From: Planctomycetota bacterium
GTDB taxonomy: Bacteria > Planctomycetota > UBA1135 > GCA-002686595
Direction: 5' to 3'
DNA length: 62,752 nt
Assembly (NCBI GenBank): GCA_947484275.1
Contig: CANKOY010000018.1
Span: forward strand, 1 to 62,752
Part shown: piece after piece, positions 16,290 to 25,285 of the stretch
How the letters are laid out: every line of letters starts with the position of its first letter
Position numbering within the stretch: position 1 is the stretch's first letter
The notes under the pieces: generated by a model
What the model was told of the DNA's origin: nothing
The model's database searches: none
Seen by the model: only the letters and a program-made list of their open reading frames with translations
Program-made: the position numbers and the translations under genes

Positions 16290-17198
16290 TCAGGCGCCGT
16301 CCATGCTGCCTTTGACGGGCACGGGCTTGATCGGCGAGCCCATGCCCTCGCTGGGCTCCGGCTCATGCAAGTAGTGACGCAACTCGCGCGTCATGTATTC
16401 GAACGCGTCGTCAACCGAATCCGTTCGGTAGAAAAGGCCGAGATCCTCTTCGTTGATCATCCCCCACTTCGCCATGGCTTCGAGGTTGATCACTTCATTC
16501 CAGTACTCGGTTCCAAAAAGGATGATCGGCAGCTTCTTCTTGATCTTCAGCGTCTGGATCAAGGTTGCGATCTCCATGAACTCATCGAGAGTGCCGAAAC
16601 CGCCGGGCATGGCAACGATGCCTTTGGCAAGGTAAGCGAACCAATACTTGCGCATGAAGAAATAGTGGAACTCGAACGCCAAGCGGCGCGTGATCCACGG
16701 ATTCACTTCCTGCTCGAAGGGCAGCGCGATGTTCAAGCCGATGTTGACGCCCTTGGCCTCGCTCGCGCCGCGGTTGGCGGCTTCCATGATGCCCGGGCCG
16801 CCGCCTGAGCAGATCACGAAACGCCGCTCCTCCTTCTCGCCGGGCTTCGGCGCGGCCCGCGTGTCGAGCGCCTTGGACCAGATCGTCAGGCGCTGGGCCA
16901 GTTCGCGCGTGCACTCGTAGTAGTGCGACATCTTCAGCGCACGCTCGGCCTTTTGGATGTCGCCTCCGTCCTTGCGCGCCGCCTCTAGCGCCGCTTCGGC
17001 TTTGTCGCGCGGCAAGATGCGCGCGGAACCGAACATCACGATCGTGTCGCGGACGTGCAAATCCTCGAAGCGCGACGCGGGCTCGATGTACTCGGAGAGG
17101 ATGCGCAAGAGGCGCGCATCGGGGCTGGCCAGGAATGCCTCGTTCTTGTAGGCCTTCACGGCGCGAAAGCGCCCGGGTGCTTTTTCGTTGTTGGTCAT
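16290..17198 (-). CDS. LOG-family (TIGR00730-like) nucleotide-binding protein
   Basis: The 302-residue product carries the LOG (cytokinin-activating/lysine-decarboxylase-like) hallmarks: SGGGPGIMEAANRGA and MPGGFGTLDEFMEIATLIQ. These form the phosphate-binding and catalytic site of phosphoribohydrolases acting on nucleoside 5'-monophosphates. It is longer than the minimal ~190-residue LOG enzymes, with an N-terminal ~120-residue helical extension typical of the larger bacterial group. ATG 17196-17198 is chosen because upstream sequence lacks conservation. It is monocistronic and divergent from the copper ATPase. Confidence 0.85.
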   Translation of the reverse strand: MTNNEKAPGRFRAVKAYKNEAFLASPDARLLRILSEYIEPASRFEDLHVRDTIVMFGSARILPRDKAEAALEAARKDGGDIQKAERALKMSHYYECTRELAQRLTIWSKALDTRAAPKPGEKEERRFVICSGGGPGIMEAANRGASEAKGVNIGLNIALPFEQEVNPWITRRLAFEFHYFFMRKYWFAYLAKGIVAMPGGFGTLDEFMEIATLIQTLKIKKKLPIILFGTEYWNEVINLEAMAKWGMINEEDLGLFYRTDSVDDAFEYMTRELRHYLHEPEPSEGMGSPIKPVPVKGSMDGA

Positions 17199-17349
17199 GG
17201 CTGTTTCGGCGGACCGGAACGGCAGCGAATTTGTCGCTGCGCGGTGGAAGTCGAGTGATGAACCGACTGTTGTACCCACATGCGGCGCTCGGCGCACGGG
17301 ATGAGCAGCGCCTCCCTGGCGCTGTGCGACATCGAGCGGTTCGGTCAGT

Positions 17350-19575
17350 GTGGCTATGCTCTTCGACATGACCATCCCGACGCTTGAGCGCCTGGAGTTT
17401 CCCGTGGCAGGCATGACCTGTCAGGCCTGCGCGCTGACGATCGAGAAGGCCCTGAAATCCGTGCCGGGCGTGGTCGAGGCGCGCGCCAATTTTGGATCGC
17501 GCAGCGCCACAGTGGTTCGCGAGCGTGGCCGGGCGAACTCCCCGGCAATTGCTGCCGCCGTAGCGCGCGTGGGATACAGCGTGCCCGGAGATCTCGACGC
17601 GCCCGATGCCGTCGCGACGGGATTCAAGTTCAGCGCTGACTCGGAGCAGGCAGCGCTCACGCGCGTCCGTCGCGACGCGTTGATCGCGGCGGTTTTCGGC
17701 GTGCCGGTGGTGCTGGCCCATCCCCTGGGATTGGACCCACAGCTCGCGCTGCTCCTGTCCGTACCCGTGCAGTTCATCGCCGGTGCAGGGATCCTCTCCG
17801 CCGGACTGCGAGCGGCCCTGCGCCTGGGTCCGGACATGAATTCCCTCGTGGCGCTGGGCAGTCTTGCGGCCTGGATCGCGGCCGCGGCGGAGACCTTGCG
17901 ACCCGGATCGCTGCCGGGCGCTGGCGAACACCTGCACGCCGCCGCATTGATTCTCGCGTTTGTTTTGATTGGCCGCTGGCTGGAGGCGCGCGTGCGCTTG
18001 CGCGCTGGGGACGCGGTCAAGCGGCTCCTGGAGCTCGCTCCGGATCGTGTGCGCGTGCTGCGGCGCGGCGAGGAAGCCGAAGTCCCCCTGAGCGAAGTCA
18101 AGCCCGGCAACTTGGTCCTAGTGCGGCCCGGCGAGCGCATTCCGGTGGACGGTGAGATCTTCGACGGCCAGACATGGCTCGATGAATCGACTTGGACCGG
18201 CGAGAGCACGCCGGTGGCGCGCGGTGCGGGCGAGTTGATCCGCGCCGGATCGCTCAACGGTTCTGGCGCTATCTCCATGCGCGCCACGGGGATTGGCGCG
18301 AACTCGAGCCTCGGTCGCGTGGCCGCAGCCGTGCGCTCGGCCCAGGGTTCGCGCGCGCCTGTGCAGGATCTGGTCGATCGCATCAGCGGCGTGTTCGTGC
18401 CCGCCGTAGTCGCGATCGCCGCGCTGACACTGGGAGCGTGGTTCTGGTCAACGTCGAACTGGACCCAGGCCCTGGGACACATGGTCTCCGTGCTGGTGGT
18501 CGCCTGCCCCTGCGCCCTGGGACTCGCGACGCCCGCCGCGGTCATCGCCGCCGTGGGCCGCGGCGCGAGCGAGGGCGTGCTCGTGCGCAACGCAGGGGCG
18601 CTGCAGCGCCTGGTGGACGTCAGCTTTGTCGTGTTCGACAAAACCGGCACGCTGACCCTGGGACGGCCCGTGGTCGTGTCGGTCGAGACCCTGGATTTGT
18701 CCCGAGACGAGGCGCTGTCCTTGGCCGCAAGTGTCGAAGCGCGCAGCGAACAGCCCCTGGCGCGGGCGATTGAAAACGCCGCGCGCGCTCGCGACCTGCG
18801 ACCGGAGCCCTTGGCCGACTTTCTCGCCACACCTGGTGCGGGCGTCGAGGCACGCATCGGCTCGCGCTCAGTTTTCGTCGGCAGTCGCGCGGCGGCACTG
18901 GGGCGAGCGAACAATCAAGCCGAGCTGGAGCGCATGCTCGCCGAGCCGATCGCCCGCGGAGAGACCACCGCCGTTTTGGTGGTTGACGGCCGTGCCCAGG
19001 CGGTCTTCGGATTCAGCGACGAGCTTCGCCCCGGTTCCGCCGCCGCGGTTGCGGGCCTGCGAGCGCTGGGCGTCGAGGTCATGATTCTCTCCGGGGACAA
19101 CCAGATCGCCGTGAGCCACGTCGCCAGGCAATTGGGCGTCGAACGCGCGCGCGGCGCCCTGACACCCGAGGCCAAGGCCGAGGTCATCGCCGAACTCTGC
19201 AAGACCGGACGTGGAGTCGCCATGGTTGGCGATGGCGTCAACGACGCGCCGGCCCTGGCGCGCGCCGACGTGGGCATCGCCATGGGCGGCGGCGCGGATG
19301 TGGCGATCGAGGCGGCGGACTTCACAATTCTCGGCGCGAATCCCGGGCGCGTGCCGTTCTTGATCGCCCTCGGGCGGCGCGCCATGGGCACAGTGCACGT
19401 CAATTTGGCCTGGGCCTTCGGCTACAACTTGTTGGCGCTGCCCGCCGCGGCTGGCCTGTGGGAGCCGTGGTTCGGCTGGAGTCCGTCGCCAGCCCTGTCC
19501 GCCGCCGCCATGGCGGGGTCGAGCATCGCGGTGGTGCTCAACTCCTTGCGTCTGCGCAACGTGCGGCGGCGGTGA
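17350..19575 (+). CDS. copA: P1B-type Cu+-exporting ATPase
   Basis: The product is a heavy-metal P-type ATPase of 741 residues. It has one N-terminal metal-binding domain (GMTCQAC, Cys24 and Cys27). The actuator motif TGES is present, and the membrane copper site CPC is at 386-388. The phosphorylation motif DKTGT starts at D430, the hinge is GDGVNDAPALA, and the late helices carry YN and MAGSS..VLNSLRL, the Cu+ signature. The normally invariant HP motif SEHPL reads SEQPL (Q468). It would pump Cu+ out of the cytoplasm. ATG 17368 is an equally possible start. No chaperone or CueR/CsoR gene is adjacent. Confidence 0.93.
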   Translation: MAMLFDMTIPTLERLEFPVAGMTCQACALTIEKALKSVPGVVEARANFGSRSATVVRERGRANSPAIAAAVARVGYSVPGDLDAPDAVATGFKFSADSEQAALTRVRRDALIAAVFGVPVVLAHPLGLDPQLALLLSVPVQFIAGAGILSAGLRAALRLGPDMNSLVALGSLAAWIAAAAETLRPGSLPGAGEHLHAAALILAFVLIGRWLEARVRLRAGDAVKRLLELAPDRVRVLRRGEEAEVPLSEVKPGNLVLVRPGERIPVDGEIFDGQTWLDESTWTGESTPVARGAGELIRAGSLNGSGAISMRATGIGANSSLGRVAAAVRSAQGSRAPVQDLVDRISGVFVPAVVAIAALTLGAWFWSTSNWTQALGHMVSVLVVACPCALGLATPAAVIAAVGRGASEGVLVRNAGALQRLVDVSFVVFDKTGTLTLGRPVVVSVETLDLSRDEALSLAASVEARSEQPLARAIENAARARDLRPEPLADFLATPGAGVEARIGSRSVFVGSRAAALGRANNQAELERMLAEPIARGETTAVLVVDGRAQAVFGFSDELRPGSAAAVAGLRALGVEVMILSGDNQIAVSHVARQLGVERARGALTPEAKAEVIAELCKTGRGVAMVGDGVNDAPALARADVGIAMGGGADVAIEAADFTILGANPGRVPFLIALGRRAMGTVHVNLAWAFGYNLLALPAAAGLWEPWFGWSPSPALSAAAMAGSSIAVVLNSLRLRNVRRR

Positions 19576-19585
19576 GGAGCCCCGA

Positions 19586-19876
19586 CTACTCCTTCGGGTC
19601 GTCGAGGCGCTTCCTTGCCGCGCGGAAGCGTTCGTCGAGGTCCTTGGGGCGACGCTGCTCTTGCTCGAGCATCGAACCCAAGCGGTCCTCGCGCTCCTCG
19701 TCGCGCGCCTTGACCTTGCCGAAGGCCTGATTCCAATCGGCTTCGCCCATCACCGGCTTGCCGGTCTCGTCGAGCTTGGTCTTGGCCCGCGCCTGCATCA
19801 CCTTTTGGGTCCGCAGGTCGATGGTCAGGCGGTTGGTGCAGCAAGGGCAGACGACCTCGATCTGTTTGGTCTCCAT
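19586..19876 (-). CDS. small CPCC zinc-ribbon-like protein
   Basis: The 96-residue protein opens with strands and a CPCC motif (IEVVCPCCTNRLTIDL), then charged helices to the end. It looks like a half zinc-ribbon or metal-binding knuckle followed by a coiled-coil-like tail (ERFRAARKRLDDPKE). I recall similar short proteins of unknown function in planctomycetes and myxobacteria but cannot name the family. It lies convergent to the copper ATPase, ending 10 bp from its stop; a link to copper handling is only suggested by position. Confidence 0.65.
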   Translation of the reverse strand: METKQIEVVCPCCTNRLTIDLRTQKVMQARAKTKLDETGKPVMGEADWNQAFGKVKARDEEREDRLGSMLEQEQRRPKDLDERFRAARKRLDDPKE

Positions 19877-20038
19877 GGCACGCCTACCTTAATGCCCTGG
19901 ACCGATCCGAGCACCGGGATGGGCTCCTCCGCCCTCCGTGGGCTCGGGAATGGGAGCCCCGGGGCCCCGAGGATCATTTTTTTTCGGGATTCCGGCACAA
20001 CTCCGGCTGGAGTCTCGTCTAGCAATTACAGCTTCGTC

Positions 20039-20158
20039 ATGGATCCCCGAGCAAGCCAAGAACTGAGCATCCGCGCCATCGAACGCCGACGCGACCGCGC
20101 GCTGACGGTCGTGCTTTGGGGGGTCTTCGCCGCCCTGCTGCTCCTGATCAGCCGCTGA
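20039..20158 (+). CDS. tiny single-pass membrane protein (39 residues)
   Basis: The ATG at 20039 opens a frame with a charged helix (LSIRAIERRRDRA) followed by a hydrophobic stretch (LTVVLWGVFAALLLLISR) ending at a stop. The composition is what a small bitopic membrane protein would show, and random GC-rich frames rarely do this. It overlaps the convergent methyltransferase stop by 11 bases. There is no recognised homologue. Confidence 0.4.
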   Translation: MDPRASQELSIRAIERRRDRALTVVLWGVFAALLLLISR

Positions 20159-20957
20159 CCCCGCCGGGACCCGATCGTCGGGCGGCGGGCTTTCCGGCCA
20201 CCACGACCTGGAAGGAGAGGATGCGCAGGAAGCGCGTGGAGCAAATCCAGCGGTCGAATTTCAGGAAGGCGCGCACGAGGGCGGCGTTGCCGGGGACGAA
20301 GCGCAGGATCCCCAGGTGGTCGGGGAAGCCCGCGAACATGTAGGCCAGGACCCCATAGCGGCCCGCGTAGGTGACCTCGAAGCCGGCGCGCTCGTAGAGC
20401 TCGATCAGGCCGTCCTTGGTGAACCCCTGGTCACCCAGGTCAAAGTGCGGGCTGAAGCGGTAGAGCAGATAGCGCGCGAAGCGGATCACGAAGTTGTCGT
20501 TGCAGGGCTCGCTCATGATCAGCACGCCGTCGGAGGACAGCGCGCGCCTGCAATTCTCGAGGAAACGGATGTGATCGCGAGTGTGGTGCAGGCTGCCCTT
20601 GCAGAACACGGTGTCGAAGGAGCCGTCGCGAAAGGGCAGCTTTTCGGCGTCCGCGGTCACGAGCCGTGCCCCGGGAACATATTGCTCGCTGACCAAGAGC
20701 ATCGCGTGGCTGATGTCGAGGCCCACTGCGCCGGGGCGCAGCTGCTCGAGTTCCGCCAAGAAGAAACCGGTGCCGCAGCCAAGGTCGAGCACGCGCCTGG
20801 CGCCCGCGGGCATCAGGTTGAGCATGCAGGCGTGCCAGTCCTGCTGGAACAGGCGCGAGAACTCGAAGCTGTAACGGTAGGCGTAGCGCGGGGCGAGGGC
20901 GCGGTGCAGCTCGATCTGCGCCGTAGCGTTGTCGGTCGTGGTCGGGCTCGGCTGCAT
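20148..20957 (-). CDS. class I SAM-dependent methyltransferase
   Basis: The 269-residue product contains methyltransferase motif I VLDLGCGTGFFLAEL, motif II VGLDIS, a LPFRDGSFDTVFCKGSLHH post-motif (typical of the Methyltransf_11 group) and LIMSEPCNDN. The C-terminal third has hydrophobic, Phe-rich sequence, which suggests a lipid or membrane-associated substrate. It is followed on the same strand by no close gene; the flippase-like gene lies upstream. The actual acceptor is unknown. Confidence 0.85.
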   Translation of the reverse strand: MQPSPTTTDNATAQIELHRALAPRYAYRYSFEFSRLFQQDWHACMLNLMPAGARRVLDLGCGTGFFLAELEQLRPGAVGLDISHAMLLVSEQYVPGARLVTADAEKLPFRDGSFDTVFCKGSLHHTRDHIRFLENCRRALSSDGVLIMSEPCNDNFVIRFARYLLYRFSPHFDLGDQGFTKDGLIELYERAGFEVTYAGRYGVLAYMFAGFPDHLGILRFVPGNAALVRAFLKFDRWICSTRFLRILSFQVVVAGKPAARRSGPGGVSG

Positions 20958-21008
20958 GGAGGGAGGCGCGCCCGCCGGGTCAGGAAACTCGCGGGGAAGC
21001 CCTAGAGA

Positions 21009-22010
21009 CTACCCCACCGACGGTCCGTCCGACCCGCCGTTGTTGCGACCGCTGCCCGCGCCGGACACGCGCCGCTTTGGCATCCAACCCATGGCGAGAT
21101 GTCCAAGAACCCCAAGCACCACGGTCGAGGCCAGCTGCGCCAGGTGTACGCCAAGGCCCGTGGAGAGGGCCAGGTCCCTGGGCACGCCAAGCAGACCAAA
21201 TCCCAGGACCCAGCCGCCCTCCTGGGTGCCGAAGCCGGCGAAGGAATTGATCGGCAGAAGATTGGTCAGGACAGCGAGGCTCGAGCCAAAGGCTGCTCCG
21301 GAAATTCCAAGGTCCCCGTCGAGGCCAAAGCCGCGCGCCAGGATCCCGTAGAAAGCGAAAATGCCGAGCCACATCAAAAGCGACTGCGCCGCCGCGATCC
21401 ACAGCGTTCGCCCGGCCGGCGCCAGGCGCAGCGCGAGGCTGAGCTCCTCCACGCGCGCGAGGATCTTCGCGCCCCATTTCCCGCGCCCCGCGCCCACCGC
21501 CCGCGCGAACCTAGCGACAGCGCGCAAGAGAATGTCGCTGCGAGAACTGAGCAGCATCAACAACAGCGACGCAAACAAAAGTGCTGCCGCGAGGCCGTAC
21601 AACCACGGCGGGAGTTCCGCGCCGCGCGTGGACATCAAGTAAAGCGTCGCGACTGCCAGCCAGAAACACAGGGTCGCGAGGTCCAGGAGGCGCGACACGA
21701 ACAGCGCCGCCAATCCAGCGGCCGTGGACACGGCGCAACAGGAGCGCAAATACACGACCAGCGTCATCTCGCCGGTCTTGGCAGGCAGCACATAGGCGGC
21801 GAGATTGTGTGCCGCGCTGATGGCGAGCATCGCGCCATGGGCCGGGCGCTGAGCTTGGGGCAAGAGCACGCGAAAGCGCTGGCTGCGCACGACGTAGATC
21901 GCAAGGTGCACCGCGAAGGCCTCGAGGGCCACGAGCGGCGAGAGCCGCGCCCAGGTGGACCACAGTTCGCCGGGCTTCAGGCCCGACCAGTGGAACAGGG
22001 CCCAGAGCAC
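21009..22010 (-). CDS. lysylphosphatidylglycerol-synthase-TM/AglD-like membrane protein
   Basis: This ~333-residue polytopic protein has about eight hydrophobic helices and the family's conserved features: IYVVRSQRFRVLLP, AHNLAAYVLPAKTGEM, and LPINSFAGFGTQEGGW near the end. Members are integral membrane proteins linked to lipid or glycan export and modification (UPF0104/YbhN). The GTG at 22010 starts inside the first helix; the open frame continues upstream to about 22105 with ALSTALGLFVLWALFHW, but offers only CTG. The true start is probably a non-standard codon overlapping the VWA gene's stop, so translational coupling is likely. Confidence 0.75.
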   Translation of the reverse strand: MLWALFHWSGLKPGELWSTWARLSPLVALEAFAVHLAIYVVRSQRFRVLLPQAQRPAHGAMLAISAAHNLAAYVLPAKTGEMTLVVYLRSCCAVSTAAGLAALFVSRLLDLATLCFWLAVATLYLMSTRGAELPPWLYGLAAALLFASLLLMLLSSRSDILLRAVARFARAVGAGRGKWGAKILARVEELSLALRLAPAGRTLWIAAAQSLLMWLGIFAFYGILARGFGLDGDLGISGAAFGSSLAVLTNLLPINSFAGFGTQEGGWVLGFGLLGVPRDLALSTGLGVHLAQLASTVVLGVLGHLAMGWMPKRRVSGAGSGRNNGGSDGPSVG

Positions 22011-22102
22011 GAAGAGTCCCAGGGCCGTGGACAGCGCGAGCCGCCCCAGGCGCCGCGACCAGGGAACGGATTCGCTAGCCGGCGAGGTCTCGCTGCCTTC
22101 GC

Positions 22103-24271
22103 TCAGGGGAATTCGACGTGCGTGCCGCCGGTGTCCTCGGCCAGCCAGCGCAGGATCTCGAACGATCCGCCGACCGCGATCGAGTTGATCACGATCTGGC
22201 GCTGCTCATTCCACTGGCGCACGTGCTCGCGGATCGCGCCGGGGTCGATGACGTCGCCAACCGACGGCTCGCCGTCTGAGAGCACGAAAATCGTGTCCAC
22301 GTCCTTGTCCTGGAACGCCTCGCGCAAGGCGCCGTACAAGTTCGTGCCGCCGCCCGCTCCGAGTTTGTCCACGTAGCTCTTCGCTTCCTCGCGATTGACA
22401 CCCTTGGCGTCGGCGATGCCCTCGGACAACCAGCGCTCGACGTCAGAAGAAAAGACCACCAAGTTGAACAGGCTCTTGGGCTCCAGGGCGTCGATGCACT
22501 TCGTCAGCTCGCGCTTGGCGACCGTGATGCGCGGCTCGCCGCTCTTGCCAACGTATTCGTCGCGGGTCAGCTCGTTCATCGAGCCCGACACGTCGAGGAT
22601 GAAGATCACGCGGTGGGACTTGATGCGGATACCGAAGAAGGTCGCCTTCGAGATCTGCTTGAGCCGGCGCGCAGCTTCATCGGCCTCGCGCTTGGCGAGT
22701 TCGACTTCGCCGATCGGTTCAAAGCCAGCGGAGTTCTTTTCCCACCAGCCTTTCCACGCCAGCGCCTGGGTGTAGAACGGTTGGCCCGACAAACGCCACA
22801 GTGACTGGCCGAATTCCACGAGCATGCGGCCTTCCTCCTGCTGCATGCGCGCGATCAGCGTCCCGACGATTTCCGCGGTGCGGACGTGTTCCAGGGCCTG
22901 CAGCGCCGCAAGGCGTGCCGACCAGTCCGCCGAATCGAGAGCCTTGAGCAACTCGGGCACGTTTTTCTGCTTGCCCAGTTGCAGGATCGCGGCCACGCGC
23001 ACTTCGAGCTTGTCGCTGGTCGTGAATCCGATCAGGCGCTTCTGCCACTCGACATCGCCGGCGTGGATCAAACTCAGTGCGTCGATCACGGCCGTGATGA
23101 ACGCGGCGTCCTTGGCCTTGGCCAAGGAAGCATCGAGGTCCGCGACCGCGGCCTTCGCCATGCGCGCGCCGAGCGCTTCCGCCGCTGCGGCGGCCACGTC
23201 GCGATCTTCGTTGCCGAGCAGCTTGACGATGTTCTTGTCGAGCTTCTCGTCCTTGACGTTGCGGACGGCGCGCAGGGCGAAGAGTTGCAACTGTCCCTTG
23301 CCCTTGCCGATCAGCTTGACGACTTTTGCGTCCACGGCCGGGTCCTTCAGCTCCGCGATCATGTCGGCGGTGGCGAAGGCCAGGTCCAGCGGCGTGGTGA
23401 CCTTGTCGCAGTCGTCGATGAACTTCGCCGTGATCTTCGCGCCTTGCTCCTCGAACAGAATCTGCGCGGCAAGGATGCGGTTGAGACTTTTCTCGGTCGT
23501 GTCCTTGTAGACGTCCGCGGCCACGGTGGCGGCCTCGCGCGCCTTGCGCCGCGAAAGCTCCTTCAGTGCGATGCGCCGCAACCCGTCCTTGCGCAGATCC
23601 GACGGGTCCTTCTCCTTGTCCTTGGCGGTTTCCACCAACTTCGAGGTCTCGAGCTTCGCCGCGACTTGGTCCAGGGCCATCTCACGCACACGCGGCAACG
23701 GATGCAGCGCGAGCTCAGGCTCCTCGCCCTTGGCGGGCTTCTTCTTGGCGCCCTTGGTCTCGGTGCCGAATTCGAATTCCTTCTGGTACCAGGGCTGGTC
23801 GGCCTCGCTCGCCATGGCGACGTGCATGCGCATCGCGTGTTCGCGCACGGCGTCCTCGCTCGGCGAATCGACAATCAACTGCAGGAAGTGCTTGCCCAGA
23901 TTCTTGCACTTGCCCAGGGCCTCGATCGCGCCGTCGCGCAACTCAGGCTCGTTGGCGCCGGTGGCGACGTCGGACAATTTTTGCAGCGCCGGCTGCTCCG
24001 CGTCCGCAACGCCGTCAAAGGCGGGCAGCGCGCGCAGGATCTCCAGGCGCATGTACAGGCTCGCCATGGAACCGTAGGCGTCCAGCAAGCCCGACATCGC
24101 GTCGCGCGTGCCCATGGCGGACAATTTCCGGATCAGTTCGGGATCCGCCTCGTCGCGCTTGGACTTGAGCTCCGCGGCCACCGTCGCTGCGTCCTGGGGC
24201 GCGAGCGAATGGGCCAGGGGCGCCAGGGCGGCGAAGAGACACAGGAGCGAAGCGAGCACGATTTTCTTCAT
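22103..24271 (-). CDS. exported HEAT-repeat and von Willebrand A domain protein
   Basis: The 722-residue product has a signal peptide (residues 1-22). A long alpha-solenoid of HEAT-like repeats follows (about 35-500; for example LDKNIVKLLGNEDRDVAAAA, LEVRVAAILQLGKQKNVPEL). It ends in a VWA domain (about 555-720) with the metal-site motif DVSGSMN, the threonine in GGGTNLYGAL and the aspartate in VLSDGEPS. Such proteins bind partners in a Mg2+-dependent way at the cell surface or periplasm. This architecture is common in planctomycetes. It precedes the flippase-like gene on the same strand. Confidence 0.85.
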   Translation of the reverse strand: MKKIVLASLLCLFAALAPLAHSLAPQDAATVAAELKSKRDEADPELIRKLSAMGTRDAMSGLLDAYGSMASLYMRLEILRALPAFDGVADAEQPALQKLSDVATGANEPELRDGAIEALGKCKNLGKHFLQLIVDSPSEDAVREHAMRMHVAMASEADQPWYQKEFEFGTETKGAKKKPAKGEEPELALHPLPRVREMALDQVAAKLETSKLVETAKDKEKDPSDLRKDGLRRIALKELSRRKAREAATVAADVYKDTTEKSLNRILAAQILFEEQGAKITAKFIDDCDKVTTPLDLAFATADMIAELKDPAVDAKVVKLIGKGKGQLQLFALRAVRNVKDEKLDKNIVKLLGNEDRDVAAAAAEALGARMAKAAVADLDASLAKAKDAAFITAVIDALSLIHAGDVEWQKRLIGFTTSDKLEVRVAAILQLGKQKNVPELLKALDSADWSARLAALQALEHVRTAEIVGTLIARMQQEEGRMLVEFGQSLWRLSGQPFYTQALAWKGWWEKNSAGFEPIGEVELAKREADEAARRLKQISKATFFGIRIKSHRVIFILDVSGSMNELTRDEYVGKSGEPRITVAKRELTKCIDALEPKSLFNLVVFSSDVERWLSEGIADAKGVNREEAKSYVDKLGAGGGTNLYGALREAFQDKDVDTIFVLSDGEPSVGDVIDPGAIREHVRQWNEQRQIVINSIAVGGSFEILRWLAEDTGGTHVEFP

Positions 24272-24302
24272 GGCGAAGTCCTCTCCGCGGCTGAACAGAC
24301 CC

Positions 24303-25229
24303 TCAGAGCCGCGAGCGTTTCTCGATCAGGTCGGCCAGCAGTCCAACCGACAGAACTTGAACCCAGAGCACGAACAGCAGAACCGTCTTGTCCCCGAGGT
24401 TGGCCGGACTCTCGACAAACAGGTCGTAGTACAGCGACCCGAGGAGTGCCAGCAGGATCACGCCCGCCACGGGGTAGAACACCTTCAGCGGGTTGAAGTA
24501 CACGACCGTGCGGATGATCAACGCTGTGAAGCCCAGGGTGTCCTTGAAAGGCCGGATTTTCGAGCGGCCGTGGCGCTGGGCGTAGTTGACGCTGACGTAG
24601 TCCACGCGATGGCCGTTGGTCAGCGCCGCGAGCGTGATCGTGGTCGTGAACGAAAACCCCTGGGGCAGGATCGGCCGGTAGGCGAGCACCAGTTCGCGGC
24701 GGAACGCGCGCAGGCCGCTGTTCAGATCCGGGATCGGCGTCCCGGCGAGGAACGACGCGAGCCGGCGCAGGAACGCCTTCGCCGGCTTGCGAATCATAGG
24801 AATGTGAACGGCCTCCCCCAGGCGCGCGCCGACGGCCATCTCAGCTCCGTCGTCGATGCAGCGCAGAAGATCGACGATGCGATCCTCCGGGTAGGTGCCA
24901 TCCGCATCGGTGATCACGACCACGCGGTGCTTCGAGTGTGTGAAGCCGGTCTTCAGCGCGGCGCCGTAGCCCTGGTTCGCCGCGTGGGTCACGACGCGCA
25001 GGTTGGGGATGCGCGCTTGAATTGCCTTCAGCGCGGCCGCGGTTCCATCTTGGGATCCGTCGTTGACCGCCAGAATCTCAACCGGCGCGCCGAGGTCCAG
25101 CTTGGCGAGCCGTTCGAGCACGCCCTCGACGCCCTTCTCTTCGTTGTAGACCGGCACCACGATCGTGACACCGAGAGCAGTCAGCGGCGCCTGTGGATCC
25201 TCGTGCAGCAGGGCGGGCGTCGTCATCAT
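24303..25229 (-). CDS. family 2 glycosyltransferase with two C-terminal membrane helices
   Basis: The 308-residue product has a GT-A domain: VTIVVPVYNEEKGVE at the start, NDGSQDGT, and the DAD metal motif in VVVITDADGTYPEDRI. A conserved LNSGLRAFRRE segment follows. It ends with two transmembrane helices (about 245-300). This resembles dolichol-phosphate-mannose or undecaprenyl-phosphate sugar synthases, which charge lipid carriers. Two consecutive ATGs (25227-25229 and 25224-25226) give the start. It lies upstream of the VWA gene and 57 bp downstream of mutY. Confidence 0.88.
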   Translation of the reverse strand: MMTTPALLHEDPQAPLTALGVTIVVPVYNEEKGVEGVLERLAKLDLGAPVEILAVNDGSQDGTAAALKAIQARIPNLRVVTHAANQGYGAALKTGFTHSKHRVVVITDADGTYPEDRIVDLLRCIDDGAEMAVGARLGEAVHIPMIRKPAKAFLRRLASFLAGTPIPDLNSGLRAFRRELVLAYRPILPQGFSFTTTITLAALTNGHRVDYVSVNYAQRHGRSKIRPFKDTLGFTALIIRTVVYFNPLKVFYPVAGVILLALLGSLYYDLFVESPANLGDKTVLLFVLWVQVLSVGLLADLIEKRSRL

Positions 25230-25285
25230 GGTTGGACGGGGAGCATACCCGCGGCCGGTTCCCATGGAACAGCCGATTCGTCCGG

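Noticed and set aside
22886..24496. 536-codon plus-strand frame opposite the HEAT-VWA gene
   Set aside because: This is an antisense shadow; the reverse strand shows a signal peptide, HEAT repeats and an intact MIDAS motif.
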